Made by a program: the position numbers and the translations under genes. DNA of 64,000 bases from Phlebotomus papatasi (lineage: Eukaryota > Arthropoda > Insecta > Diptera > Psychodidae). Positions 22,401-33,500 of this stretch are shown one piece after another (position 1 is the first letter of the stretch; each line of letters opens with the position of its first letter). Where the stretch lies: the NCBI RefSeq assembly GCF_024763615.1, contig NC_077222.1, positions 87,544,001 to 87,608,000 on the forward strand. Direction: 5' to 3'. Under the pieces are notes generated by a model. It did not search any database. It saw only the letters and a list, made by a program, of their open reading frames with translations, and was not told the origin of the DNA.

Positions 22401-23374
22401 GAAAATTTTTGTCTAGCACTCATTGGGTCAATTGGTAGAGTAGGTGAAACTGGGGCAGTTTCTGAAAAAAAAATATGTCAGATTTTTTAAAGGAATATGG
22501 GAAAAACATGAAGTGTTCGAAGCCAGAATGGACGAAGCCTGAAAGCCTTTCCCTAATTTGCGGGAAAGTCTAAGTTCCTCCATGGAATTTTGATGAGCAA
22601 ATTTTCCTGACAAGAATGACAAGGAACCAATTTGCTTAAGTTAATCCCTTGTCTCACAAAAGTATGAACGATGATTCTATTTTATTCCCTTTAACTTTAA
22701 ACAAAATCGCGCAAGGAATCGAAATTGTTCTCAAAATTGTTCTCATTAATTGTTCTTATAACGAATTTTAATTACTTACATAATATCAACTAAAAATGTA
22801 TTAAATTCTCTTTTTAAACATATTTAAATCTCAAAATTGTAAAAAAATGAGTTGACCCTTCGTAGTTTCCAAGGAACGATATGTGCGCTTGATATGGCCA
22901 TAAGATATAACACTACCCTACAATATAGTAATGGAATTATGATATTTCTCCTGTTTTTCTTTCGGATTTCCTCCCAAATTCAGTACTAATTAAAAACTTA
23001 ACATTGTAGAGCGATTGGTTTGCAATATACGGCATTGTCGTAACATCTCTATTCCAGCTTTTCTTCTACAACTCCCTAGGGTCGATTATTGAGGCTAAGG
23101 TGAAAAGGATACAACTACGAAATATGTAGCCATTGCTCAAAAATATCCCATAAATTCTTTGCAGAATCAAGCAATTGCTGAAGCCCTATACAGCTCTAGT
23201 TGGTTCACAATGAGCATCAGCAACAGGAAAATGATTTTATTTATGTTGCAGCGTGCAAGAACTGTACCCACATTGTCAGTGGGGCACCTGGCACCTCTGA
23301 ATTTGGAAACTGGGATGGATATCTACAAGACCCTCTACTCGTACTTTCTCCTCCTCAAGGACGCCTTCAACTGA
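19474..23374 (+). CDS. odorant receptor (OR-2), 4 exons, 384 aa
   Basis: Tandem paralogue of the OR at 11-15.8 kb (7tm_6 family), presumed odorant-gated channel subunit acting with Orco (family knowledge). Exons: 19474-19704, 21692-22315, 23010-23099, 23165-23374. The 1155 nt are in phase and open. Exon 1 (77 codons), the SDWFAIYG exon (30 codons) and the last exon match OR-1 in position. Exon 2 equals OR-1 exons 2 and 3 fused, without the 59-bp intron. Landmarks are SLWGAAGQ, EVIGLDGLFAYF, LMQFGSFAFSGSLALYVGRI, LGSIIEAK and SVGHLAPLNLETGM, with SYFLLLKDAFN at the end. Donors are ordinary GT, unlike intron 1 of OR-1. Intron 1 (1987 bp) holds at least two inverted-repeat elements. An AATAAA lies 72 nt after the stop. 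Confidence 0.9.
20093..20420. mobile_element. MITE (CAGTGCCCGCTTT), TA flanks, in OR-2 intron 1
   Basis: The left end TACAGTGCCCGCTTTGTTAT mirrors the right AAAGCGGGCACTGTA, with TA at both outer edges. GTAATCCGGATGG inside the left half is echoed by CCGGATTACGGCGATCC on the right. About 330 bp, non-coding. Confidence 0.75.
20740..20896. mobile_element. short inverted-repeat element (AGGGCAGTTTA ends)
   Basis: TAGGGAATAGGGCAGTTTAG on the left mirrors TTAAACTGCCCCATTCCCCT on the right; inside, TCGACTTTTTC recurs near both ends. About 150 bp, in intron 1 of OR-2. Confidence 0.5.
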
Positions 23375-23445
23375 ACCACAAAAGTTACCATCCAGAATTG
23401 TTCTTGTAAAATTTTGAATTATTTATGGAAGTCTCTCACAAGTGC

Positions 23446-23451
23446 AATAAA
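23446..23451 (+). other. poly(A) signal of OR-2
   Basis: AATAAA in the context GTGCAATAAAAGTC, about 70 nt downstream of the OR-2 stop codon, a normal spacing for a short insect 3' UTR. Confidence 0.55.
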
Positions 23452-24022
23452 AGTCACATGATTTATGTTTGCATTGAATTTCTCAATTTACCCTTTTAGA
23501 TCATCTGGTAATCTTCACTGTTGCTCTCTTCAATTATTGCAAGAGACATTGTGCAATTTGTGGTATTTTGTTGGCAATTTGTGCTGCATCATTTGCAAAT
23601 TTAAATGGTCACAGTCTTTCCAAAGTGCTCCATTATTCATTTGGGATTTCGAAAACTGGAGGAGGAATAATTAAAATTGAAACCTTTTGACCCTAAAGAA
23701 TTGGAATCTTGAATACATTTTGATGGTTTCACTGATAATTTTGTTTGATGGAGTACTTGGCCTTAAATCTTGCCAAATTCTCAATAAGAATATCTTTTTT
23801 GGTTTTGTCCATTCACATCAATGAATTTAGCAATATTTAAAGTGCTATTGTGTATCTTTCTGATTTCACTTAATAAAGATTTAATGGAATTTCAGACAGC
23901 GTATTCGTTATATTATTAAAACTATAAAATCTTGAAAGAGCCATTGTGTAGAGATCGATCAGGATACTAAAATATTGCTTAGTCTCTCCTTGATTAGGGT
24001 AGGCAATCTTAGCATTTTGAAG
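23452..24022. other. intergenic stretch after OR-2
   Basis: No gene or defined repeat recognised. Confidence 0.4.
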
Positions 24023-24552
24023 GTAGGGCAGACTGGGGCAAAAAGTCACAAAAAGCGAACCAATTTCTGATGTCTCATGGCGAAAAGAAACGTCATTATC
24101 ATGTCTCGCCGCTTGTTGTTTGCATTGGTCAAACGATTTGCAGTCTTTTGTGTGTTTTTTTCTAAAATAGCTTAAAATTCGCTTTTCTCGCTCAGATATA
24201 GAAAACAGTATTTTAAAAAGGTGTAGAAGAATAAATTTCCTATGAAAATATGTAATCTCGGTATTTTACTTAAATTTAGGGAATCCCGTAATAAAGCGAA
24301 TCAAACTGTGATAGTATCTTATGCCTGATACTATATGCCTCAGCATTTTTGAGAATGATCACAAAATTACCTTTTAGAAAATGGCTCGATAAATATATTT
24401 CCTTACAAAACAGGAGAAAATGACTTTCACCGACTTGTAGAGCGGTAAATTTCCTATAAAAACTGTGCTAATTAGAAATTTTGGAGGTGCTCGGGTAGCT
24501 TGTAAGAAAAATAAAATATCCGTTTTGTGACTTTTTGCCGCAGTCTCCCCTA
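24023..24552. mobile_element. inverted-repeat element (TAGGGCAGACTGGGGCAAAA)
   Basis: TAGGGCAGACTGGGGCAAAA followed by AGTCACAAAA on the left mirrors TTTTGTGACTTTTTGCCGCA followed by GTCTCCCCTA on the right. About 530 bp, no coding frame. Confidence 0.65.
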
Positions 24553-24861
24553 ATTAAAGGATTTTTTTAACGATTTAGAAAAACATGCTTTTTTAGAAGA
24601 TTATATTTATATTATTCTGTTTTTACATATTTTTTTAAAATTCTATCTGCGGACAATGTTAAATAAAAACAAAACTTACATATCGATTTTTTAAATTAGT
24701 TTTTGTTCGACAAAGATGTCTCAGACAAAATTTAGCAAAATGTTCCTTTTGAAATAATAATCATGTGTTTGGAAATTATTTATATTAGTTTTGCGAAAGT
24801 ATTTTTTTTTCTGATATTGCAGAGAAGTAATACCTAATGTTTGTGAAAGTTCATACTAATA

Positions 24862-24957
24862 AGGAAAAGTGCATTCAAGTCGGCCTGTTCCTCGGTAGGT
24901 CAAATATAGAACACCGGTCGAGTCGAGAAACCGGTCGACTCGAGGGCACTTTACCTT
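24862..24957. mobile_element. CTCGAGTCGACCGG MITE, internally deleted copy
   Basis: Only about 96 bp. AGGAAAAGTGCATTCAAGTC on the left and GTCGACTCGAGGGCACTTTA followed by CCT on the right match the termini of the longer copies at 44672 and 57855. Most of the interior is missing. Confidence 0.6.
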
Positions 24958-25038
24958 TGTTTTCTCTAATATTTTTTTTCACATAATGCAAGTTACATCT
25001 AAAATGTTCTTACTCCGTGTAACATTTAGAAACTACTA

Positions 25039-26254
25039 CAGTAGACTCTCGCTCAATAGGCTCTTTTTCAATCGGGCGAAAAATTTTGTTGACAATTTTC
25101 ACGTTTAATTATGAAGCTAATTTTCTTAAATTTGCTGTAGGGGAAAGTGACCATGCTTTATACTGTAAAATGATTTCCAAGGTTTGTGATTATTTTCTGA
25201 TTACCACACAAACCGAAGCGATTCTTCCACTATGATAAAAAAATGTCTCACTTATTAGGTTCATAATCCCACCTCAAATAGTTCCTGAAAAACCTTAGAT
25301 TTTCCTCAAGAAGAAAATGGAAATTCAGTGGCGATTTTTATACAAGTTGGCTCCGGGGCCTTCCTGTATAATAATTGATTCGACAATTCGGAGGCCCATT
25401 TTCACTGTAAAAATTTCACCAGATACAAAAAATTGCACATCAATATTTAGACGAAACTCTAATCTATCTGCTTAAATCATTTGTACGACTGGTTATTAAT
25501 TTTAAAATCACTTTTACGTAATTTTTTCTAAGCCATGTTTTTATGAGATTAGGGCACTAACGAAAACCATTTTTTCACTTTGAGTCCAAGAAAATGTGAC
25601 TTTGCAACCTTAAAATTCAGGCAACAGGGTTGAATGCTATGTCAATTGTCGATAAAATTGGAGGATTACAATAGGTGTAATTATGAAAGAATCACATCTA
25701 ATGATAGAGTTGCCACATTAAAATTATCATTCATGGACCCTTCTTAAAATATAGGATGGACACAGGTAGAATTTATGAATTTGTCACCACCCACAAAAAC
25801 AGTGTTCCCAAGTAAAAATATTTTTACATAAATATTAATACTGATGAACCCTTTATGTGCCTATGATAGTATTTTTCCTGAACAGCGACATTAATTAAGA
25901 AAAACTTATAAAATATCATGTATTGAAATTACAGTTTTGGACCTATTTTTGATTTTTGCTTCCTGAAACTAGGAAAAAAGAGCTAGGTTCCTAACTTTTT
26001 CAGGAAGTGTGAGACTTAGGACCAGCTATTAAAATATATTGCTAAGAGTCACAACTATTGATTAACACAAGAAAAAAGTAGTTATTATCAAGCTTGGATC
26101 GTATCAAGCATGGTCACTTTCCCCTAGTTCTTCCTATTTTATCGTGATTCTTTATAATTGAGCACTTTTTGTGGAATTTACAAAGGCTTTGACGCCCAAA
26201 TCTAACCGGATGATATTTCGCCCCAAATGCCCAATTGATAGAGAGTCCACTGTA
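25039..26254. mobile_element. family B MITE (CAGTAGACTCTC) split by a nested element
   Basis: The outer element begins CAGTAGACTCTCGCTCAAT and ends ATTGATAGAGAGTCCACTG, with TA outside both ends. The same outer sequence occurs uninterrupted at 42977-43209 and 51296-51509. Here it is interrupted at GCTGTA|GTTCTTCC by a 985-bp insertion (25140-26124). Confidence 0.75.
25140..26124. mobile_element. TAGGGGAAAGTG element, nested, TA target duplication
   Basis: Bounded by GGGGAAAGTGACCATGCTTT on the left and AAGCATGGTCACTTTCCCC on the right, with a duplicated TA at 25138-25139 and 26125-26126. The uninterrupted site is preserved in the family B copies at 43.0 and 51.3 kb. It is non-coding; its left interior is related to 34566-34975. 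Confidence 0.8.
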
Positions 26255-26265
26255 CTCATAAAAAA

Positions 26266-26690
26266 TATTTCGTTAAATGGTTTGTAAATGTTTGTGAATT
26301 CCTAACTGGGAATTTACGAACTGCTCGTAAATCGTAAGTCCCACTAAGAAGTTCGTAAATGTTTTTACTATTTTCACAAACATTGTTCGTAATGAGAATT
26401 TTTTGTTCTTTTAAAAACATTTGTTCACACATATTTATAAATACAAAACAATGTTCGTATAATTTTGTCATTTGTTCGTACAGATTTGTTAGACAAAGAA
26501 AAATGTGCTAACAAACGTTTGTAAAAGAGCACATAATATTCGTGATTATGTTGTAAACAATGTTTGTGAAAAAGTGCACACTTTAACGAATTTGTTATTG
26601 GATTATACGATTTAGGAACATTTCGTAAGTCCCCAGTAGGAATTCACAAATATTTACCAACAATTTTACGAGATATTTGTTTTCTCTTTA
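26266..26690. repeat. TTCGTTAAAT repeat, copy 1
   Basis: Related at DNA level to 29068-29480. Both begin ATATTTCGTTAAAT, followed by AATGTTTGTGAATT and GGGAATTTACGAA, and both are rich in TTCGTAAATG/ACAAACATT words on either strand, suggesting a loose inverted-repeat element of about 420 bp. It ends about 60 bp from the OR-3 stop codon. Confidence 0.5.
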
Positions 26691-26750
26691 TAGGTATTTT
26701 CTCCTTGAATATTCCATCCCCCATACATTTGCATATTCAGTTTATTACAC

Positions 26751-27936
26751 TTAAGTAAGGCTATGGAGTACAGCATAGCAAGAGAAGCATAATTTTATAA
26801 CTTTTACAAACATAACCAAATTGATATCAAACATTCCAGCTAATTTAAAGCCAAAATCTTTTTGAGAACCCTGCAATAAAATTAAAATTGCTTTCTGATC
26901 TTTAATATCTAGCTCATACCATTTTGTCATGTACAAATCATTAAAAATTCCTTCAGTTTTAATCCGAAAAATCTCTCCAAAGCAACACAAAATTCCAAAT
27001 TGAGCTAAAATTATTAGAAAAATTGCATAAACGAAAAAGACGCTATTTTCATTCAGTAAGAAAAATATAAATATTAAAAGACAAATATTTGAGGTGTGCT
27101 GAACAGTAAAAGGATAATAGAAAATATTTAAATAATTTTTAAAATTCTCAGTGAGTTCATTGTGAAATATGTGAATTGTCTTTATAAATTCTATTTCTTT
27201 TTCTATAAATTCAGAATCATTGAGGCATTTTATCATATCATGTAGGATGTTGAAGGCTCCAGCGATATAAATAGCAATTGATATTGCGATATAATCTGTA
27301 ACACAAATTAAACTAACTGCAGCAATATTGCTCAAAAACTGATGAGTGCAGTAGAAAATCAGAGATTCTTGGGTATCCGACATTGAACCAGGAACTGCTA
27401 TAACCACTTTACCAACATAAGCAAAGTACGACATGTAGGTTGAAACTGATCCCAAATAACCAAAAATTAGAACTCTGCAAAAATTTTAAAATATATATAG
27501 CATTTTTTTTAAATTCTGCCATCCTGAATACATACTTGGGAATTATTTTCGTAAACTCAAAGCTTGTTTGAAAGTTTGTTTGAGCTGAACGATTTATAGA
27601 ATCAACCTCTTTAATACGATGAATATCTCTTAGCCAGAGAAATATTTTATTCAAGTCATCTTCAAAGAAGATAATACTCACAACTTTTGTCAATACTTGA
27701 GTCGTACCAATTGAAATGATAATAGTCATAATCCTCTGAAGTAGATCAGCATCAGGAATAAATAAAGCAGCTACAGCTGATACACTTATATATAAACAAA
27801 TAAGTGGTAACAATAACTTTCCACAATCATTGCAGAAATAACCTTTGCAAAAGGACAATGTTATAAATTTAATTGAATGTTTTAGTCCTTTCTCAAAACT
27901 GAGATATTGTTCGTAACACTCAATGTAGTCTTTCAT
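26751..27936 (-). CDS. odorant receptor (OR-3), 2 exons, 374 aa
   Basis: Insect odorant receptor, 7tm_6 family, on the opposite strand to OR-1 and OR-2 and only distantly similar to them. Exon 1 is 27536-27936 and exon 2 is 26751-27474, joined by a 61-bp phase-2 intron (AA|GTATGT...TTGCAG|A). The join gives IIPKVLIFGYLGSVSTY across the junction and an open 1125-nt frame. Family features are the hydrophobic segments through the middle, the AQFGILCCFGEIFRIKTEGI region, and the C-terminal pattern YMTKWYELDIKDQKAILILL then GSQKDFGFKLAGMFDINL. That W...L..Q pattern with a following G is typical of the end of insect ORs. It is very AT-rich. It is presumably a channel subunit acting with Orco. The start at 27936 gives a normal-length N-terminus. 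Confidence 0.88.
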
Positions 27937-28480
27937 GGTGACTTGTCTGTATTCTCAAATCCAAAGCACAACTACTTTTCTTCAATTAAGAATTACTGGT
28001 ACAAAAGTTAGAGTATTTTATGTGAGAAAATGTTTAATGAGTTTAGCAAAGAAAACTTACTTGAATCAATTAAAACAATTACGTTATAAAAGAAAAATTA
28101 TGATTGATTTTTTGGTTGAATAGGTAGATAAATACCATAATAACACAAGAACACGTGGCATCCACCTTAAATTATTTATCATTTTTGTCGATTTCTAAAA
28201 TTTACATAGTAATTTTCACCAGATTTAGTAAAATCGTTTTAGTGTACTCACAGTATATATATACGAAAATGAGAGAAGTTGTTGGAAAAAGATAAAAGTA
28301 AAAAGCTACTTTAGAGAATGTCCCCTTACGTATGAGGGGTGCTTAACACAGACTTCGTTATCTGTTACCGTGTGGCTTCCAGACCGATAGAACGGAGAAT
28401 CTCAACTAAAAACGAACAAACTTAATGTGGTTTTTCTCGGTTATACAATTCTATCAAAATAGGCCCCTTACGGGAGTTTT
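27937..28480. other. upstream region of OR-3
   Basis: Presumed 5' flank and promoter side of OR-3 (which runs leftward). No confident promoter motif or gene recognised. Confidence 0.35.
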
Positions 28481-28611
28481 AGACCTAAGTCTTAGCTATA
28501 CGGATTAACTGCTCTAATTTCTTAAAGATTCCTTAATTTCTTAAAGATTAAGATATTCCAACCCCTTGGGAACTCGGCTAAGCTTTTAATCTGACGACCA
28601 TTAGGGCCCAA
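28480..28611. repeat. AGACCTAAGTCTTAGC repeat
   Basis: AGACCTAAGTCTTAGCTATA and the following GGATTAACTGCTCTAAT recur at about 40530-40560. The right part, GGAACTCGGCTAAGC with AATCTGACGACC, recurs at about 40680-40710 as GGAACTGGACTAAAC with AGTCTGAAGACGG. This suggests a dispersed element of which both copies are diverged. Confidence 0.45.
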
Positions 28612-29058
28612 ATAGACTCAGGCTGATCCTCGAGAATATTTACCCAGGATATTTAGCAGTAAGGATTTATCCTAAATAGTCACCCAAGAAGCAAAATAAC
28701 TGCCTTACAGAACCAAGTAGGTATTAAACAGGTCTTTTCGTGCACTTTTAAAAAACTTAAAGTGAGAATTTTCTGTTGAAATTCATATAGACGCTCTTAA
28801 GATCCTTAAGAGTGCGCCACTTTACTTATAGTAATCTCATTGATGGAACCAAAAGCGTTATAAGCAAATAATAAGATTTTTGGTTCTATAGTGCCTTACT
28901 TAAGGATTTCTACAAGACTATATTAAGAAAAAATTGTTTCTTGGGCATACACTGAGGACTTTGGTAAATCGACTAGAGGTTTTTGGCATAAATTTCTTTT
29001 AACTTAATCCTATACTGTTAAATTTTACAGACTAAATATTTTCTAGGATCAGCCTGAG
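28612..29058. mobile_element. AGGCTGATCCTC MITE copy 2 split by a nested element
   Basis: TAGACTCAGGCTGATCCTCG on the left mirrors TAGGATCAGCCTGAGTA on the right. The smaller copy at 13480-13668 lacks the inserted piece at 28683-28945. Confidence 0.6.
28683..28945. mobile_element. CCCAAGAAGCAAAAT element, copy 1, nested
   Basis: The ends CCCAAGAAGCAAAATAACTG and TTGTTTCTTGGG are short inverted repeats. Subterminal AGAACCAAG and TTGGTTCT also pair. A near-identical copy lies at 56012-56271, at an unrelated site. Confidence 0.7.
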
Positions 29059-29067
29059 TATGCACAG

Positions 29068-29480
29068 AACAAATATTTCGTTAAATTGTTCATAAATGTT
29101 TGTGAATTTCTATTGGGAATTTACGAAATCCTCGTAAATCGTAGAACCTACAAACAAGTTCGTAAAAATTTGTACTTTTTCACAAAAATTGTTCGTAATA
29201 TGATCATTTGGCAAGAATTTTTTGTACTTTTATAAAGATTTGTTCGTAGAATTTTGTTTTCCTGGCAAACAATTAAGAACAACTGTCAGAATTTTACGAA
29301 CTTTTTGTGTGTTTACAGTTTACAAATATTTACAAACAAATGTTTGTAAAAGTGCAAAAAATGCTTGTTACATGATCATTTTACAAATAATGTTTGTGTT
29401 AAAGTACAAACTTTTGCGAAAATTTTAGTTTTTATTTTTTTTTAATTTTTCCATAAACTTTTACGAACAATTTTGCTTGT
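29068..29480. repeat. TTCGTTAAAT repeat, copy 2
   Basis: Counterpart of 26266-26690. It shares ATATTTCGTTAAATTGTT, AATGTTTGTGAATTTC and GGGAATTTACGAAATC blocks. Confidence 0.5.
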
Positions 29481-29561
29481 CTATCAGAACTCTAGCCTCA
29501 ATCAGGGTCTGTACTCTGATCAGGATTGTTTTTATCTCAGCATGAAATACAGTGGTAATTT

Positions 29562-29802
29562 ACTGAGAGAAATCCGAAAATGTTAAACTAATATTTAATT
29601 TTACCATGCAGTATTGATCCAAAATCGGTGTATATATTACCCTTTTTAGGTGCATTAGGGGTTAAAGGTACCCTTTTTAATGTTAATTTTACCCTTAAAA
29701 AGGTGTAAAATTAACACTACAAAATGTTGATATATTTTTACACCTAAAAAGTGTTAATGTTATGAGGAAAAAATGTTAATCGCACCCTCTTTTTTCTCAG
29801 TG
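29562..29802. mobile_element. MITE family A, copy 4
   Basis: Starts ACTGAGAGAAATCCGAAAAT and ends in CGCACCCTCTTTTTTCTCAG followed by TG. It lies head to head with the next copy, with about 9 bp between them. Confidence 0.78.
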
Positions 29803-29811
29803 ATGTACCAA

Positions 29812-30067
29812 CACTGAGAAAAAAAAGAGGGTGCGATTAACATTTTTTCCTCAGAAATTTAACACTTTTTAGGTGTAAAAATATATCAACATTTTTTAAT
29901 GTTAATTTCACACCTTATTAAGAGTAAAATTAACATGAAAAAGGATACTTTAAAACCTAATACACCTAAAAAGGGTAATATTTACACTGATTTTGGATCA
30001 ATACTGTAGGGTAAAATTAACATTACCGAAATGTTATTTTAACTTTTTCGGATTTCTCTCACTCAGT
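29812..30067. mobile_element. MITE family A, copy 5
   Basis: Starts CACTGAGAAAAAAAAGAGGG and ends TCGGATTTCTCTCACTCAGT. Inverted relative to copy 4, so the pair forms a near-palindrome of about 505 bp. Confidence 0.78.
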
Positions 30068-30558
30068 GAAAGAAGCACCGGTCCATTAAGTCCAAATTTT
30101 GGATTATGGCATCCGTAACAATGGTATTCGTAGTATCCGTGAGCCATCAATAAAGAGTGCAATCGTACCGGGTTCGATAATTAATCAATTGCTCTATGCA
30201 CCAAAACTTTAATATTTAAATGACTCAATATTCTTTTTCTTAATAATTATGTACTTATATTTAACTTTCTGACACAGTGAATTTTCTTTAGATAGAATTC
30301 TTTTCTTTTAAATTAATATTATTTTTATTTTATCTAAATTTATTGTACGTTAAAAATATAATTTCCAAGGAAATTATTATTGTGAGTGCGACTGGAGTTT
30401 TGAAAAGCTTACTACCTTCTTTTATTTTTTTTATTTGTTTTTTATAGTGTTCATGACTCAAAGTTTTAGTGCTCTGAATAAACAAAATTTATTACTCTAC
30501 TTGATAACACCTTAATAATTAAGAAAACTTAATAAAACATCTCTATAAAATAAATTCT
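30068..30558. other. 3' flank of GR-A
   Basis: AT-rich, no gene recognised. It includes the likely GR-A poly(A) signal, AATAAA on the minus strand at 30488-30493, about 65 nt past the stop codon. Confidence 0.45.
30488..30493 (-). other. poly(A) signal of GR-A
   Basis: AATAAA on the minus strand, about 65 nt downstream of the GR-A stop codon. Confidence 0.45.
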
Positions 30559-33500
30559 TTATGTTTTGTAGTTGAAGGAGTCAAATTGGATGAAAATTGT
30601 GGTGTAGATTGAGATACTCCCGAGGACAGAATAGAGCAGGGTGTAGTCATAGGAGAAGAGACCACAGCTGGCAACAGGTTCCCGGCACTGCAGTTGCAGT
30701 GAGAAAATCTTGAGCTTTTGGGAGTGAGAAAAAGTTTAAAGCTCACCAGATTAACTTATTATGGGTCAGAGTTCTCTCACCTCTTGCATGTCCGGATGGT
30801 TGGGATGCAAATTCATGGCTTTGTGGATGAGAACAGCTGTTCTTCTGCCCTCACTTGTGACTCTACTGGCCATAATGATGATTGTCAGCACGAAGAAAGC
30901 AAAGTAGGAGCTCCAGAAGACATAGCCAATTGGTGACATCAGGAGACTATCACTGTCGTCAACATTACTCTTGTACATGGAGCTGCAGGAGAGAACCCAG
31001 AGGAAAATGGACAGAGTGATGCCTGCCATGGCCTGAGTGAAGAGAAAAGCTCTTAATCCTATCTTGGCTTTCAGCCTTTTGGATTAATCCATACCACAAT
31101 TGAGAGGAAGGAATTTACTCGATCCAGAAGGTCGTTTAATTCATCGTGAGCTATTCTCAGCTCCTTCACAACACTTCCCTTTTCTCCACCATTATCCTTG
31201 GAGCTTTTACCGAGGAAGTGTCGCCCAAAGCTGATGTTAATAGCCGCGAATCGCGAATAAATAGCCACAAGCATGTAAAAGAAATGGCTCATGACACTAG
31301 CATAAGCACACACAGCCAGATAATGACTTGTGATGTGAATGCCCATGTTGAGGTAGGACATCGTGCCTAGGCTACTGTAGAAACAGTGGTAGCCAATTAA
31401 CAAAAATACGAAAGAGATCCAGAGCAAGGTGAATCCCAAAGCCATTAGGAACTGCCTCTTGTAGTTGAATTGGACGCCAACCTTACAAAGCTTTTTTGTA
31501 AATCAAAAACAATTTCAATAAAATTAGAAATGGTCCTCCAAGAATACTTTATAGTTTAGGGATAGGTCAGTCAGTCTTTAAATGTCGTTTGCCTTTGCAT
31601 ATTGCATTTCTTTATCTTTTCTTTCTAAAGGAAATATTTAACTTTAAAAACTGAATAGATTAAAATAAAGAAAAGAATTATAAAAGAAAAATGCAATATT
31701 CAAATGCTGACAACATGTTAAGGCTGACCACCTTCTTCTACTACATAATTTTCAAGAGAATTATACCAATTCTGTTTGATGGAAAACCATCCTAGGGATT
31801 TCTAAAAAATATTCTTACAGATAATTTTTCACGAAAAGTATAATAACCTCAATTAAGAATAAAATTGATTTAAAAAGACAAATGAGCCCGTGTAGTTGGG
31901 GCACTCATCTGGCGCGTCACAAGTTTCCAATCGGGAATGTCTCTGTAGTTGGTTCTAGAAGTGGAATATGTAGTTTGTTTGTAAATAGTTACAGATACGT
32001 ATGGACATCTTTACGTCTGAGAAGTCCTTAGTTTAGTAATAACTAATATTAGGTGAGATTCTTAACAATCTCACCTACTATAATCCTAACAAAATTTCAT
32101 GTCGTCCGATTGAGCTCAAACTTGGCCAAAACGTGTTTCAGCACTTCCTGATCACGAATATATATATGTGGCTAATTTACGTTCCCGGCCGGCCGGCCGG
32201 CCGGCCGCTCTTTGGAGCTCAATAGCTCCTAAACTAAAAAAGATATCGACTTGCGGTTTTCGGCAAAGGTTATATATCGGGTGAAAATTGCAACTTGGTG
32301 CATTGCCCCCCACCCCCACCCCCCACCCCTCCTTCCGCCATTTTGAAGACCCCCCTTTTTTTGTTTTCTCAATAGCTCCACCCCTATGGCATCGAGCGGG
32401 CTCAAATTTTAGTATGTTATAGCTGGGCCTTAGAGCTTTCCATCAATATCAAACTTAAGGTCCCCCGACCCCCCTGACCCGAGCTATAAGGGTCCAAAAA
32501 ATATTTCTTAAAATGGCCATAACTCCGGTTCTAATTGTCATAATTTAAAAAGTGAGGGCTTTTTGGAAAGCTCTCATGAAATGCCACTTCCCCTTCTAAC
32601 ATCGCAAGTTCATAAAACCACCGCTAGGGGCGCTATTATTAAAAAGAAAATTTTTAAATCTTATAAGTTAAATAACTCAAAAATTCCATTGTGCATCGGG
32701 CTGAAATTTTATTATGTTGTAGCCGTTGATTATACCTATCAAACAAAAAAAACCTTAAGTCGATCTAAAACCCCTGACCCGAGCTATAAGGGGTCAAAGT
32801 TCGAACATTGACCGGCCTCTATCTCCGGTTCTAACTAACATAGCGACCTAAATTTTACCTTTTTGGTTTCGTCTCGATGAGCACTTTCAGATGGAAGTTC
32901 AAAAAGTCACCACAGGTGGCGCTGTGATAGCGTCAAAATTCATCGAAATTCAAAGTCACTTTTCTAAAAAACGGCATTGTACAAGTTAATGAAATTTCAG
33001 TATGATGTAGTCCAGTCTAGGACGTTTCCAAAATGGTGCGTATGTGCGCTGTGGTTAAAACAGAACCGGAGATATGAGGGGTCAAAGTTCACAAAATTCA
33101 AAAAATCATATCTCCGGTTCTATGTGACCGATTTTGATGAATGAGGGCTTAAACGAAAGACCTCACCAAATGCTACAACTTTCTAGAATATTTGAACTTC
33201 GTGGGACCAACACCAGGGGCGCCACAGTCGAAAAACCAATTTCAATATCACATAACCTCAATTATCTCGACTGTCGCTGAACCGATTTTGATGATTACTT
33301 CAACATAATTGTAGAGCACATTTGTCTCTACATTTCGTCCATACATCATTTTCCGCTCAGACTACGCTATCACTCCGATTTTGCCGTTTAAGTGTGAAAA
33401 AATTGATTTTTCCCATAATAACGCTTTGAAATCACTCAGATGCCAATTTGACTGCCTCTACTCCACAAAGACACTTAAAATATTGTTTTAAATGGAAAGT

